Notes under the pieces: generated by a model
Told to the model about the DNA's origin: nothing
The model's database searches: none
The model's input: the letters and a program-made list of their open reading frames with translations, nothing else
Made by a program: the position numbers and the translations under genes
Source of the DNA: Lachnospiraceae bacterium
Lineage (GTDB): Bacteria; Bacillota; Clostridia; Lachnospirales; Lachnospiraceae
Direction of reading: 5' to 3'
Assembly: GCA_021205225.1 (NCBI GenBank)
Contig: JAJPXX010000205.1
Location: 1-33,561, forward strand
Length of the DNA: 33,561 nucleotides
Shown here: in pieces, positions 23,607-33,561 of the stretch
Numbering within the stretch: position 1 is the first letter of the stretch
Layout of the letters: the number at the start of each line of letters is the position of its first letter

Positions 23607-26522
23607 TCAGTCATTTACCTCAATTCCGGTGTCTACGTCATAGGCTTCCCCGGTGATCAGAGTGTCTTCGTCTTCTATTCCATAATAATACGAAATGACA
23701 TTTCTGGCAAGCGCGGCAGCATTGGCGGATGTATATCCGTTCGCAATGCGGACAACAATGCCGATCTCCGGGTCGTCGTAAGGCGCGTACCCGATAAAGG
23801 TCGCATGGTTCGGAATACTGGTGGTGATCTGTGTGGTACCGGTTTTCCCGGCCACGGCAACTCCGCTGAATCCGGAGAAAGCGCTGCTGTTCTGCACCAT
23901 ACCGCGCATCCCGGAGTGGATTGCATCCCACAGCTCATCGCTTAATTCAACGGTACTTCCCACCTCCGGCTCATTTTCTTCAAGGACAGCACCGGAGGAA
24001 TCGGAGGTGTATTTTACAAGGGTCAGGTAATAGCTGGTGCCCCCGTTTGCGATTGTGCTGACATAGCGTGCCAGCTGAGTCGCAGTATAGGTGTGGTCGG
24101 ACTGCCCCATCGCGGCCTGCGGAGTGGCGGAAGTCGCAAAATGCGGGGAAGTCTCTGAGACTTCTACACCGGATTTCTCTGTCAGTCCAAACATAGCGGC
24201 ATATTTTTTCAGCAATTCGATACCGGCGTCATCGCTGTAGGTACCCGTCATCGCGCTGAGCCGATATCCGACGGTATTGAAATAATAGTTGCAGGAATTC
24301 GTAATCGCTCCTGACAATGTAAGCGCACCGTGTCCATTGGTATTCCAGCAATTGATCTCCGGAGAAACCAGATCAAAGGTACCTGTACAATAAATGCTTT
24401 CATCAATCGTTACAACGCCCTCGCTGACGCCGGCAGCCGCGGACACGATCTTGAACGTCGACCCCGGCGCAATCGCCTCCTGTGTCGCACGGCTGTAAAA
24501 TGGCGAGGAGCTGTTATACAGCAGAGAATAATAATAGTCGTCGTCCATATCATTGGCCAGCCGGTTATTATCATACCCCGGATAGCTGACACAGGCCAGC
24601 ACTTCCCCAGAATTTACATCTGTAATCACAACCGTTCCAGAGCAGGGAGTCAGACCAAGCTGGGAGGGAGTGATTTCCAGATTGTAAATCTTATCCATAA
24701 GGAATGTATATCCGCTTAAGGAACCACTTTCGAGCCGTTCATACTGGCTCTCATTCATCTCAAGAACGTCCTGATCGAAAAGCAGCATACAAATCTGCTC
24801 ACCGGTGATACGCTGCTCTTTCAGCATATAGCGGTATACCTGTCTGCAAAAATCATCGTCTTCATACAGATAATCCGCGATATAATCCGCGATCGCGGAA
24901 TACATCTCATCCGAATCCAGATACTCATCCTCTACATTCAGCTTTGAGACATCAATCCAGTTCTGCGAGATCGCGTAGGTCAGATATTCCTTCAGGCTGA
25001 TACTGGAATCCTCTGTCCAGGCGATATAGGTGGCATCTGTTTTATCAATCGCTTCCTCGTTCAGAATTCCGGTGTCTTCCATCAGCATATCGTTGACAAT
25101 ATAAGAGACATAGACCTGATACTCATCGTCAAGATCTTTATAGATAGTCGGGTCGTCCGAAAGAAGCTCCTGCCGGATGACTTCGAAAATCTCAGAAGCT
25201 TTCACGAGGAAGGTCTGGTAGACCGTCTGCTCATTTTCAGAGGCCTCCGAGGATTTCAGATGGCTGACGCTCAGAATATTATTTTCAAAAAACGCATAGT
25301 ATAAATCGTAATATGCGATATAAACTTCATCCGCGGATGTCAGATTTTCCGTATTATATTCTTCGACAGGGATTACCTTGGAGTATAAAATACCGGCAAT
25401 CTCCTGCTCCAGCATCTGATAAGCCGCCTCCTGAAGCTCCACATCGATCGTCAGATAGAGGTCATTGCCCGCCTGGGCGTCAACCTCTTCCACAATTTCC
25501 TGTGTCTGGCCGACATAATTGACATAGAGGGTCTGGTATCCCTTTGTCCCCTGGAGGGTTGTTTCGTATACGCTCTCCAGCCCGGATTTGCCGACGATAT
25601 CGGTCGCGGAATAATCGCTGCTGGATTCCTGCAGTTCTTCCAGCTCTTCCGAAGAAATCTGTCCGGTATAGCCGATCAGGCCGGCCATGCATTCCGCATA
25701 GTCATAAATGCGGACGTATTCTTCCGAAATATCAATACCCGGATAGTCGGAAATATTTTCCAGAATGCGCGCCACTGTCTGATCGCTGACTCCCTCCGCA
25801 ATCGTTACCGCCTGATAACGCTGATAGCTGTAGGCCGCGATATTCGCGCGAAGTGCTATAAGCTGAAGGATTTCCTGCTGCGTGTACGATTCCGGCAAAT
25901 CATACTCTTCCCGTTCTTCGTCTGTAATCGAGTCATCCAGAACTCCGTATCCGGTAATCCCGTATTCTGAATTATATCCTCCGCACAGAACCTCCATCAG
26001 ATCACTTGTCTCAATGTTCAGCTGATTCGCATCGAGGCTGCTGATATTTGATTCGCCAAAAATGTCTGCCTTAAAGCGATTTAATGTGTATCCGCTTGAA
26101 GTATAATACCAGCTCCCGTCATCCGCGATTGAAATGTCAAAATCTTCTACCACAGAATCGACAGAGTCACCTTCCTCCTCAATCAGCTTAATAATATGGT
26201 AAAGAGTGCTGTTGATTGAAAGGTTCTTTTCCTTTGTCGAATCGTAGGTCAGGCTGTCTTCAAAGGTCACACAGTTTGAAATATCATTGTAAGCGATAGA
26301 AACGCCGTTGCGGTCATAGATATTGCCTCGGGCGGCGTTAATTGTTTTTGTCTTTAGAATGGACAGGGAAAAATTTTCCTGATAGGACTCCCCCATCACA
26401 ATCTGCAGATAAAAAAGCCGTTGAATAACTGCTGCAACCAAAAGGGCGGAAACAACAATAAGAATAATCACTCTTGAGTTCACGGACGATTTGGGAAACT
26501 TTTTTTTGAACTTTTGAAACAA
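23607..26522 (-). CDS. class B penicillin-binding protein (PBP2/MrdA-like), 971 aa with large internal insertion
   Basis: N-terminal TM, APGSTFKIVSAA (SxxK), NSCNYYFN (SxN), AGKTGTTQ (KTG). TTG start with AGGAGG upstream. Confidence 0.93.
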   Translation of the reverse strand: MFQKFKKKFPKSSVNSRVIILIVVSALLVAAVIQRLFYLQIVMGESYQENFSLSILKTKTINAARGNIYDRNGVSIAYNDISNCVTFEDSLTYDSTKEKNLSINSTLYHIIKLIEEEGDSVDSVVEDFDISIADDGSWYYTSSGYTLNRFKADIFGESNISSLDANQLNIETSDLMEVLCGGYNSEYGITGYGVLDDSITDEEREEYDLPESYTQQEILQLIALRANIAAYSYQRYQAVTIAEGVSDQTVARILENISDYPGIDISEEYVRIYDYAECMAGLIGYTGQISSEELEELQESSSDYSATDIVGKSGLESVYETTLQGTKGYQTLYVNYVGQTQEIVEEVDAQAGNDLYLTIDVELQEAAYQMLEQEIAGILYSKVIPVEEYNTENLTSADEVYIAYYDLYYAFFENNILSVSHLKSSEASENEQTVYQTFLVKASEIFEVIRQELLSDDPTIYKDLDDEYQVYVSYIVNDMLMEDTGILNEEAIDKTDATYIAWTEDSSISLKEYLTYAISQNWIDVSKLNVEDEYLDSDEMYSAIADYIADYLYEDDDFCRQVYRYMLKEQRITGEQICMLLFDQDVLEMNESQYERLESGSLSGYTFLMDKIYNLEITPSQLGLTPCSGTVVITDVNSGEVLACVSYPGYDNNRLANDMDDDYYYSLLYNSSSPFYSRATQEAIAPGSTFKIVSAAAGVSEGVVTIDESIYCTGTFDLVSPEINCWNTNGHGALTLSGAITNSCNYYFNTVGYRLSAMTGTYSDDAGIELLKKYAAMFGLTEKSGVEVSETSPHFATSATPQAAMGQSDHTYTATQLARYVSTIANGGTSYYLTLVKYTSDSSGAVLEENEPEVGSTVELSDELWDAIHSGMRGMVQNSSAFSGFSGVAVAGKTGTTQITTSIPNHATFIGYAPYDDPEIGIVVRIANGYTSANAAALARNVISYYYGIEDEDTLITGEAYDVDTGIEVND

Positions 26523-26586
26523 AACGATCTATTCCTCCTGATTTTTCTGTAAAACCGACAGACATAACCTTATGTATTTCATACTT

Positions 26587-27099
26587 TCAGCCATCCGTCA
26601 GGTCAAGGCTGCGGTTAATTCGATAGAATATCTGATAACAGATAATTGTCAATATCAGTGTATATACTACTTCAGGCAAAATAATTCTTCCCAGATAAAA
26701 GAAAAACTGTACACGCCCCCGCAAAAGAAAGCGGAAAATATACTGGACGATTCCGTACGCCAGATCACATACAGAAATCAGTAAAAGAGGGGTTTTTATA
26801 TCATCATCATAAAAAATCCGGTAAAAATATCCGCCAAAATACCCCACCCAGAGATAGAGAAGCGCGTTAAAGCCTATGGTGCTTTCAAAAAAAAGATCTG
26901 TGAGAAGGCCGCAGAAAAATCCAATCAGCATTCCTTCCCTCCGCCCGCACATCAGACCGAACGACACAGTCAGTATAATCAGCAGATTCGGTTTGATTTC
27001 ACCGATCGCGATCATCGGGCAGACGGAAGCCTGCACAAGGACACAGATCACGATAAGCAAGGCTAAGATAAGTTTCCGTTTCATATATAATCTCCTCAC
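26587..27099 (-). CDS. mreD: rod shape-determining protein MreD
   Basis: Small multi-TM protein (RREGMLIGFFCGLLTDLFFESTIGFNALLYLWVGYFGGYF) next to mreC. Confidence 0.88.
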   Translation of the reverse strand: MRRLYMKRKLILALLIVICVLVQASVCPMIAIGEIKPNLLIILTVSFGLMCGRREGMLIGFFCGLLTDLFFESTIGFNALLYLWVGYFGGYFYRIFYDDDIKTPLLLISVCDLAYGIVQYIFRFLLRGRVQFFFYLGRIILPEVVYTLILTIICYQIFYRINRSLDLTDG

Positions 27100-27182
27100 A
27101 CGGCTGTTTTTAGTAGCTTACAAACAGGGTCCCGTGTACACTGCATTCGATCCTCCGCTTATCTCTGGCAGTCAGAATCTGT

Positions 27183-28139
27183 TTATTCCGTCCCCGAACC
27201 AGGATCGGTCTCAGATTCCGTCTCAGTTTCTGATTCATCTTCCATCTGCGATTCATCTTCTGTAGACGATTCGCTCTCAGAGGATGCAGACGGCGTATAA
27301 TCCTTCAGCTCCAAAATAACCAGAACCTCCTGCAGGTGACGGAAATCAACCACCGGTGTAACGTAGCCGGATTTTGTCAAGTTGTTTGAGTCATTGTTCA
27401 GCTCGCTGATGTAGCCGATCAGGATGCCGGGCAGGTACTTTTCGCTGATATAAGATGTGACCACCTTATCGCCGACATGGACGGCGTTTTCCGTATCGGT
27501 CAGTCTGGACAGTTCCAAAGAACCTTCGTCAATCAGCGTCAGGTCGCCGGCTATGACACACTGATCCGATGTGTTGGATACCATTGCGCTGACATTGCTC
27601 TCATCATCAATAATCGCGCGAACCGTCGCCCAGTTGGTTCCTACTTCTGTGACAATGCCCACCAGACCTCCGTCGGCGATGACATTCATATCAACCTCTA
27701 TGCCATCATTCGAACCCTTGTCAATCGTAAAAATATTAAACCAGTTTCCGGATTCTTTCGCAATGATGTTGGCCCCGACTTTTTCATAGGAAGAGTATTG
27801 CTCGTCCAGATCATACAGCTCCCGCAGGCGTTCCAGCTCCTCATGCTCCTGTACCAGCAGGCTGTTTTCCTCGGTCAGAGTCGCCACCTGCTCTTTCAGA
27901 GATGCGTTTTCTTCACGCAGGGTCTCGGCATCCTCAAAGTTGTCAGTAAGACCGGAAAGCCAGGAGCCAAAGCTGTTGATTCCCTTTTGCACTGGTGTGA
28001 CCAGATAACCGGTGATTTGCTTAACCGGGGCTACAGAGTCGCTGTTCATAAAGGATAAGCCGATCAGCAGCACACAGAAGACGGACAGCCCAATCAGCAG
28101 ATATTTATTTTTCAGGTTTTCATTTGCGTTCTTTTTCAT
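27183..28139 (-). CDS. mreC: rod shape-determining protein MreC
   Basis: TM, coiled coil (LREENASLKEQVATLTEENSLL), then MreC core; low-complexity acidic C-terminal tail. Confidence 0.92.
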   Translation of the reverse strand: MKKNANENLKNKYLLIGLSVFCVLLIGLSFMNSDSVAPVKQITGYLVTPVQKGINSFGSWLSGLTDNFEDAETLREENASLKEQVATLTEENSLLVQEHEELERLRELYDLDEQYSSYEKVGANIIAKESGNWFNIFTIDKGSNDGIEVDMNVIADGGLVGIVTEVGTNWATVRAIIDDESNVSAMVSNTSDQCVIAGDLTLIDEGSLELSRLTDTENAVHVGDKVVTSYISEKYLPGILIGYISELNNDSNNLTKSGYVTPVVDFRHLQEVLVILELKDYTPSASSESESSTEDESQMEDESETETESETDPGSGTE

Positions 28140-28157
28140 TACAGTCGTTAAGTCCTC

Positions 28158-29180
28158 TCAGCGCATGGCGGCAAGATCATTTAATGTGTAGGTGATCGGT
28201 TTCATTTCTTTGTCATTCATAATCTCTACCAGCCCGCGGATCGTGCTATACTTCGGATCCTGGATGTGATGGAGCGGGATACCGATCTCTTTGCGGATAT
28301 ATTCCGGCAGATTCAGAATCATAGAAACACCGCCGCTTAAATAAATCCCCTCGCGGGCAATATCCTTCATCAGCTGGGGCGGCACCCGGTTGTAAATGGA
28401 ACTGATGCTTTCTACAATCGAGTCAACCGTATCTATGATTGCAACACTGACGGCCAGAGAGGGAATCACTTCCGCCTTGGGAAGTCCGGAAAGCGTATGG
28501 ATGCCGAACACTTTCTGCTCCAGTCTCGGGCCATTAATCATAAACGCCAGATTATTCTTAAGGGACTCAGCGGTTTTCTGCCCAATACTGAGATTGAATT
28601 TACGGCGGACCATCGTTGCGATATCCGCGTCCATCTTCCGTCCACCGATCTTGATTGTCTGGCCAAGAATAATCTTGCCGGAGGAAATCACGGAAATCTC
28701 TGTCGTATCCGCTCCGATATTCACCACCATATGGCCGCGCCCGGAAAGCACCGGAAGCGACGCACTGACCGCATCAGCAAGTCCCTTTTCCACCAGCCGG
28801 ATACGACCGGCTCCGATCTGCCCCTTCATCACCTGAAAAAAGGCGCGCTTTTCCACCTGGGTAATCTCGGTCGGAACCGCAATCAAAAGCGAAGACGCCC
28901 CTCCAAACCGTTTGATCAGATAATCAAGCAGAAGATCCATCTCTGAGAGATTTGCGATCACGCCGTTTGCCATCGGCCAGACGACCCGTATATTCTCCGG
29001 CTGCTTTTCATATACGCCATAAGCAGCGTCCCCGTAAGCAAGAACACTGCCATTTTCGCGCAAAGCTACCACATTCCTGCTGTACAGGAATTTTTTCCCA
29101 TGTTTTTCTCTGATTTTAATCGTATCTGTTCCCAGATCAATCCCACATGCCCGTTGAAACAACATGCCTGTTCCCCTCAT
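28158..29180 (-). CDS. mreB: rod shape-determining protein MreB (actin-like)
   Basis: CGIDLGTDTIKI, VVNIGADTTEISVIS and IYLSGGVSMI motifs. Confidence 0.93.
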   Translation of the reverse strand: MRGTGMLFQRACGIDLGTDTIKIREKHGKKFLYSRNVVALRENGSVLAYGDAAYGVYEKQPENIRVVWPMANGVIANLSEMDLLLDYLIKRFGGASSLLIAVPTEITQVEKRAFFQVMKGQIGAGRIRLVEKGLADAVSASLPVLSGRGHMVVNIGADTTEISVISSGKIILGQTIKIGGRKMDADIATMVRRKFNLSIGQKTAESLKNNLAFMINGPRLEQKVFGIHTLSGLPKAEVIPSLAVSVAIIDTVDSIVESISSIYNRVPPQLMKDIAREGIYLSGGVSMILNLPEYIRKEIGIPLHHIQDPKYSTIRGLVEIMNDKEMKPITYTLNDLAAMR

Positions 29181-30007
29181 TAGTTATCCTGCCAGACCCC
29201 CTGTTCCCTCATACTGACAGCCTGGCAATCTCCGATAATAATATGATCCAGCAGCTCAATCCCCAGCATAGCGCCGCATAACCGCACACGTTCCGTGAGG
29301 CGGATGTCCTCTTCGCTCGGATCCGGGATACCGCTTGGATGATTGTGCAGCAGAATAATGCCTACAGCCTGGTTTCGCACCGCTTCGATAAAAATCTCAC
29401 GCGGTGAAATCATCGAAGACCGGACAGTCCCTTTGGACAATCGGACATCTCTGATCAAACGGCCCTTGCTGTTCAACATCACGAGAATCACGACCTCCTG
29501 TTCCAGATGGCGAAGGTCTTCCATATAATATTCCGCTACTGCCACCGGATCCTGAAAAGATACTCCCTCAGAAAAACGGCTGCGCGAAATCCGTCTCGAT
29601 AATTCTGCTATGCATTTTAACTGCGCTGCCTTGACGCTTCCGAGACCGCGCACCTTTGTAAGGTCAGCGATCGACATATGGTAAATACCAAGCAGGCCGC
29701 TTCTCTCCCCATTCAGCCTGAGAATCCTTCTTGATAATTCCAGTGCCGACTCCCCGCAGGAGCCCGTCCGCAATATGACTGACAGAAGCTCAGCATCCGA
29801 CAGGCACTCAGCCCCTTTTTCCAGACATTTCTCATACGGGCGCTCATCGGGGGGCATACTTTTCATCGTATGTCCTGCTGACGCAGTGTTTTTTAAATCC
29901 TTCTTTTTTGTATTTGTCATACCTTCGATACAAATCTTCCCCAATGATTCCAGGTGCATAAGAGAAATTCTTCCGGATGAATCAAAAGAAAAACTCAGCA
30001 ACGCCAC
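29180..30007 (-). CDS. radC: DNA repair protein RadC (JAB/MPN domain)
   Basis: LSDAELLSVILRTG, VRGLGSVKAAQLKCIAEL and LLHNHPSGIPDPSEEDIRLT motifs. Exact start uncertain (GTG 30007 or internal ATG). Confidence 0.92.
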   Translation of the reverse strand: MALLSFSFDSSGRISLMHLESLGKICIEGMTNTKKKDLKNTASAGHTMKSMPPDERPYEKCLEKGAECLSDAELLSVILRTGSCGESALELSRRILRLNGERSGLLGIYHMSIADLTKVRGLGSVKAAQLKCIAELSRRISRSRFSEGVSFQDPVAVAEYYMEDLRHLEQEVVILVMLNSKGRLIRDVRLSKGTVRSSMISPREIFIEAVRNQAVGIILLHNHPSGIPDPSEEDIRLTERVRLCGAMLGIELLDHIIIGDCQAVSMREQGVWQDN

Positions 30008-30076
30008 CGAAATGGAATCACTGAGTTATTCTATCACAAAAATCTGGCAAAGTACACCACCAGATATACAAATTTT

Positions 30077-30835
30077 TTATTGAAAATCAATGATCTCCGT
30101 CCATCTGCGCAAAAATGCTTCTTCCTCCGCGATACCCTTCGTCATCTGTGCCGCAGCTGCAATCGGAAGCCATTTCTGTACATACTGCTTTGCCGTGTCG
30201 CTTTTTTTGCAGAACAGATCCAGATACAGATCCGCTTTTTTCTGGTTCTTGAGAGCGAACTCCAGATAAGTAATCGCCGCATCCCCGCTTGCATTGCCCT
30301 GCGTCGCATGCGCCCAGTCTACGATAGTCATAGAGCCGTCCTCACGGACGATCACATTGCTCGGATTGAAATCGCCATGGCAGAGCTTTGTATGATTCGG
30401 CATAGATTGCAGGCGGGTATTCAGCTCATAGCGCGTAGTCGCGTCGATCTTATCTTTCAGGCTGGCAATCTTTCGGGCGAATTTATCTTTCTGTAAGGTC
30501 AGGCGCGGCGCTTTTTTCGCGTGCATAGACAGCTGCGCGTCCACAAACTGTTCCATATAGGTTTCAATATTGAGCGGATCATTTTCCATTTTTTCTTCCA
30601 GCGTCTCGCCTGCCACATAACGAGTCGCGAGCGCCCACTCTCCATCAATCTCGGTTACCTCAAGAATCGGAGGAATATCCAGGCCGCTCTCTTCTACCCG
30701 TGCGGTACAGAGCGCTTCATTAAATACATTGGCTTTGCCGTGTTCTTTTGTGAACACCTTGATAATGCGGTCTCCGTCCTGATAAACGACCTTATACGGG
30801 CGAGTGACTAATAATTTTTTATCCTTTAAATTCAT
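30077..30835 (-). CDS. aminoglycoside phosphotransferase/choline kinase-fold protein
   Basis: LCHGDFNPSNVIV (Brenner-type HGDxxxxN) and MTIVDWAHATQG motifs. Confidence 0.8.
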   Translation of the reverse strand: MNLKDKKLLVTRPYKVVYQDGDRIIKVFTKEHGKANVFNEALCTARVEESGLDIPPILEVTEIDGEWALATRYVAGETLEEKMENDPLNIETYMEQFVDAQLSMHAKKAPRLTLQKDKFARKIASLKDKIDATTRYELNTRLQSMPNHTKLCHGDFNPSNVIVREDGSMTIVDWAHATQGNASGDAAITYLEFALKNQKKADLYLDLFCKKSDTAKQYVQKWLPIAAAAQMTKGIAEEEAFLRRWTEIIDFQ

Positions 30836-30900
30836 GGTTTATCTCCTTATTCTCCCGTTCCATATCCGAAAATTGCCTGGTTTCGGAAATACGATATTAT

Positions 30901-33510
30901 TTACTTCCCATAATATGCTTTCAGATAAATCTCTTTCAGCTCAGACATCAGCGGATATCTTGGATTCGCGCCAGTACACTGATCGTTGAATGCCTGCTCT
31001 GTCATTTCGTCCAGCGTATCAAGGAAATACTGCTCATCTACACCGTAATCGCGGATGGTTGGCTTAATCTCGATGGTACGCATCAGATCTTCCAGCTTCT
31101 CAATCAGCTTATCCAGCACCTCCTGGTCATTTTTTCCGGTCAGACCGACAAAGCGGCCGATTTCGGCGTAACGTGCAAGGGCATGCGGATACTGGTACTG
31201 TGGGAAGGTTCCCATCTTCGTTGGAACCTCTGCGCTGTTGTAGCGCATCACATCGGTGAGCACAAGCGCATTCGCAATTCCGTGCGGAATGTGGTGGAAC
31301 GCACCCAGCTTATGCGCCAGAGAGTGATTCACCCCAAGGAAAGCGTTGGCAAATGCCATGCCGGCCAGGCAGGAAGCGTTTGCCATATGATCTCTCGCTT
31401 CAATGTCGCTGCCATCTTTGTATGCGCGCGGTAAATACTCAAATACCAGCTTGATCGCCTGCAGCGCCAGACTGTCTGTAAAATCGGAAGCCATAACAGA
31501 CACATATGCCTCGATCGCGTGTGTCATGACATCAATACCGGACGCACAGGTCAGCCCCTTCGGCGCGCTGATCATATTATCTGTGTCGACGATCGCCATA
31601 TCCGGCAGGAGCTCATAATCTGCGAGCGGCCATTTGATGCCGGTTCCTTTGTCGGTAATAATCGCGAACGGCGTGACTTCGGAACCGGTGCCGGAGGAGG
31701 TCGGGATAGCTACAAAATAGGCTTTCTTTCCCATTTTTGGGAAGTTGTAAATTCTTTTGCGGATATCCATGAAATCCATAGACATATCCTCAAAATTCGC
31801 GTCCGGATTCTCGTAAAGCACCCACATGATTTTACCTGCGTCCATCGCGGAGCCGCCGCCCAGAGCGATAATCACATCCGGTTCGAAAGCAGTCATTGCC
31901 GCCGCTCCGGCTTTTGCGGAAGCCAGGGACGGATCCGGCTCTACATCGGAGAAGCAGGTATGAACAATGCCCATCTCATCCAGCTTTTTTTCGATTGCTC
32001 TGGTATTGCCATTTTTATAAAGGAAGGAATCCGTCACGATAAACGCGCGTTTTTTGCCCATCACGGTACCAAGCTCATCCAGTGCTACCGGCATACAGCC
32101 TCTTTTAAAGTAAACCTTTTCCGGCGTTCTCATCCACAGCATATTCTCTCTCCTTTCGGCTACGGTCTTAATGTTGATCAGATGCTTCACGCCCACGTTT
32201 TCCGATACCGAATTACCGCCCCAGGAGCCGCAGCCCAGCGTCAGGGACGGGGTCAGCTTAAAGTTGTACAGATCGCCAATACCGCCCTGAGAGGAAGGTG
32301 TATTAATCAGAATGCGGCAGGTCTTCATGGCTGCCGCGTGTTTTGCCATCTTTTCTGTCTCATTTATATTAATATAGAGAGAAGAAGTGTGACCAAATCC
32401 GCCGTCCGCTACCAGACGTTCCGCCTTCGCAATCGCTTCATCGAACGTCTCGGCTTTATACATGGCCAGAACCGGGGAAAGCTTTTCATGCGCAAATTCT
32501 TCACTGATATCTACAGATTCAACCTCGCCAATGAGGATCTTTGTCCACGCTGGAACCTCAACACCAGCCATCTGTGCAATGGTATATGCAGACTGTCCTA
32601 CAATTTTTGCGTTCAGGGCGCCGTTGATAATAATCGTCTTGCGCACTTTTTCCAGTTCGTCCTCTTTCAGGAAATAGCAGCCCCGGTACTGAAACTCATC
32701 CTTTACCTGCTGATAAACACCAGCAAGAACGGTAACCGACTGTTCAGAGGCGCAGATCATGCCGTTGTCAAAGGTTTTGGAGTGAATAATCGAATTCACC
32801 GCCAGACGGATATCCGCGGTATCGTCGATGATAACCGGCGTGTTTCCTGCGCCTACGCCGAGAGCCGGTTTCCCGGAAGAATAAGCGGCCTTCACCATCC
32901 CAGGACCGCCGGTCGCCAGAATAATGTCCGCGTCCCGCATAACCATATTGGTCAGCTCCAGGCTTGGGATATCAATCCAGCCAATGATGCCCTCCGGAGC
33001 GCCGGCCTTTCCCGCTGCCTCCAGAAGCACCTTCGCCGCGTCAATCGTACGTTTCTTCGCGCGCGGATGCGGGCTGATAATGATTGCGTTTCTCGTCTTC
33101 AGCGAAATAAGGGTTTTAAAAATCGCTGTCGAGGTTGGATTCGTGGTCGGGATAACCGCCGCAATCAGACCGATCGGCTCCGCGATCTTTTTGATGCCAT
33201 AGGTTTTATCCTCCTCGATCACACCGCAGGTCTTTGTGTTTTTATAAGCGTTATAGATATATTCTGAAGCGTAATGATTCTTGATTACTTTGTCTTCGAC
33301 AACGCCCATGCCGGTCTCTTCTACTGCCATTTTCGCAAGAGGAATGCGGGCTTTGTCCGCGGCGGCAGCAGCGGCCTTAAAGATCTGGTCAACCTGAGCC
33401 TGGGTGTAAGTCGCGAAAATCTTCTGCGCCTCTTTCATGGCAGCCATCTTCGCTTCCAGGGCTTCCGCCGTGTCAATGATGTTTGGAATAGTGACGTCTG
33501 TGTTCGCCAT
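30901..33510 (-). CDS. adhE: bifunctional acetaldehyde-CoA / alcohol dehydrogenase
   Basis: MANTDVTIPN start behind AAGGAGGG. N-terminal aldehyde DH (GNTPVIIDDTAD, CASEQSV) and C-terminal Fe-ADH (GGGSAMDAGKIMW, HSLAHKLGAFHHIPHGIANAL). Confidence 0.96.
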   Translation of the reverse strand: MANTDVTIPNIIDTAEALEAKMAAMKEAQKIFATYTQAQVDQIFKAAAAAADKARIPLAKMAVEETGMGVVEDKVIKNHYASEYIYNAYKNTKTCGVIEEDKTYGIKKIAEPIGLIAAVIPTTNPTSTAIFKTLISLKTRNAIIISPHPRAKKRTIDAAKVLLEAAGKAGAPEGIIGWIDIPSLELTNMVMRDADIILATGGPGMVKAAYSSGKPALGVGAGNTPVIIDDTADIRLAVNSIIHSKTFDNGMICASEQSVTVLAGVYQQVKDEFQYRGCYFLKEDELEKVRKTIIINGALNAKIVGQSAYTIAQMAGVEVPAWTKILIGEVESVDISEEFAHEKLSPVLAMYKAETFDEAIAKAERLVADGGFGHTSSLYININETEKMAKHAAAMKTCRILINTPSSQGGIGDLYNFKLTPSLTLGCGSWGGNSVSENVGVKHLINIKTVAERRENMLWMRTPEKVYFKRGCMPVALDELGTVMGKKRAFIVTDSFLYKNGNTRAIEKKLDEMGIVHTCFSDVEPDPSLASAKAGAAAMTAFEPDVIIALGGGSAMDAGKIMWVLYENPDANFEDMSMDFMDIRKRIYNFPKMGKKAYFVAIPTSSGTGSEVTPFAIITDKGTGIKWPLADYELLPDMAIVDTDNMISAPKGLTCASGIDVMTHAIEAYVSVMASDFTDSLALQAIKLVFEYLPRAYKDGSDIEARDHMANASCLAGMAFANAFLGVNHSLAHKLGAFHHIPHGIANALVLTDVMRYNSAEVPTKMGTFPQYQYPHALARYAEIGRFVGLTGKNDQEVLDKLIEKLEDLMRTIEIKPTIRDYGVDEQYFLDTLDEMTEQAFNDQCTGANPRYPLMSELKEIYLKAYYGK

Positions 33511-33561
33511 TGGGAACCCTCCTTTGAGATATTCGAAAATCTGTTGCGGTTTCACATAGAT

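Noticed and set aside
30077-30835. Antibiotic-resistance aminoglycoside phosphotransferase
   Set aside because: The APH fold is shared by choline and other small-molecule kinases; nothing in the sequence indicates resistance activity.
30868-30890. CCGAAA/TTTCGG hairpin after adhE
   Set aside because: Short stem without U-tract; too weak to call a terminator.
31519-33267. 582-aa + strand ORF opposite adhE
   Set aside because: Lies fully antisense to a well-supported adhE; composition looks like a shadow ORF of a GC-biased codon pattern, with no recognisable domain or RBS.
1-33561. CRISPR array, prophage, toxin-antitoxin or defence island
   Set aside because: No regularly spaced repeats, phage structural genes or recognised defence domains were found; the lone tyrosine recombinase fits a Xer role better than a phage integrase, and RadC sits in the conserved mre context.

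Overview
The window looks like a chromosomal segment from a Lachnospiraceae-like Clostridia genome; that taxonomic call is inferred from gene content and order. Left of about 11.03 kb every CDS is on the + strand: a sialidase-like BNR protein, a PHP phosphoesterase, a DUF1002 protein, a TPP-riboswitch-controlled thiamine locus (thiW-thiM-thiE-thiD-thiC), and a XerS-like tyrosine recombinase. Right of that point nearly every CDS is on the - strand: dtd, rluD-like, lspA, aroB, ylmH-like, sepF, yggS-like, an HlyD-like gene, a small P-loop ORF, dac, mgsA, rodA/ftsW, minE, minD, minC, a class B PBP, mreD, mreC, mreB, radC, an APH-like kinase and adhE. Most of the window is ordinary core genome. The main points of interest are: (1) the strand flip coincides with a Xer-type recombinase that is flanked by a 36-bp palindrome upstream and a dif-like inverted repeat downstream, making this a candidate replication terminus/dif locus; (2) a non-coding element of about 312 bp with terminal inverted repeats at 4349-4660; (3) an unassigned structured leader between the TPP-riboswitch terminator and thiW, closed by long-range 9-bp helices. 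No CRISPR array, rRNA, tRNA, prophage or clear defence system was found.
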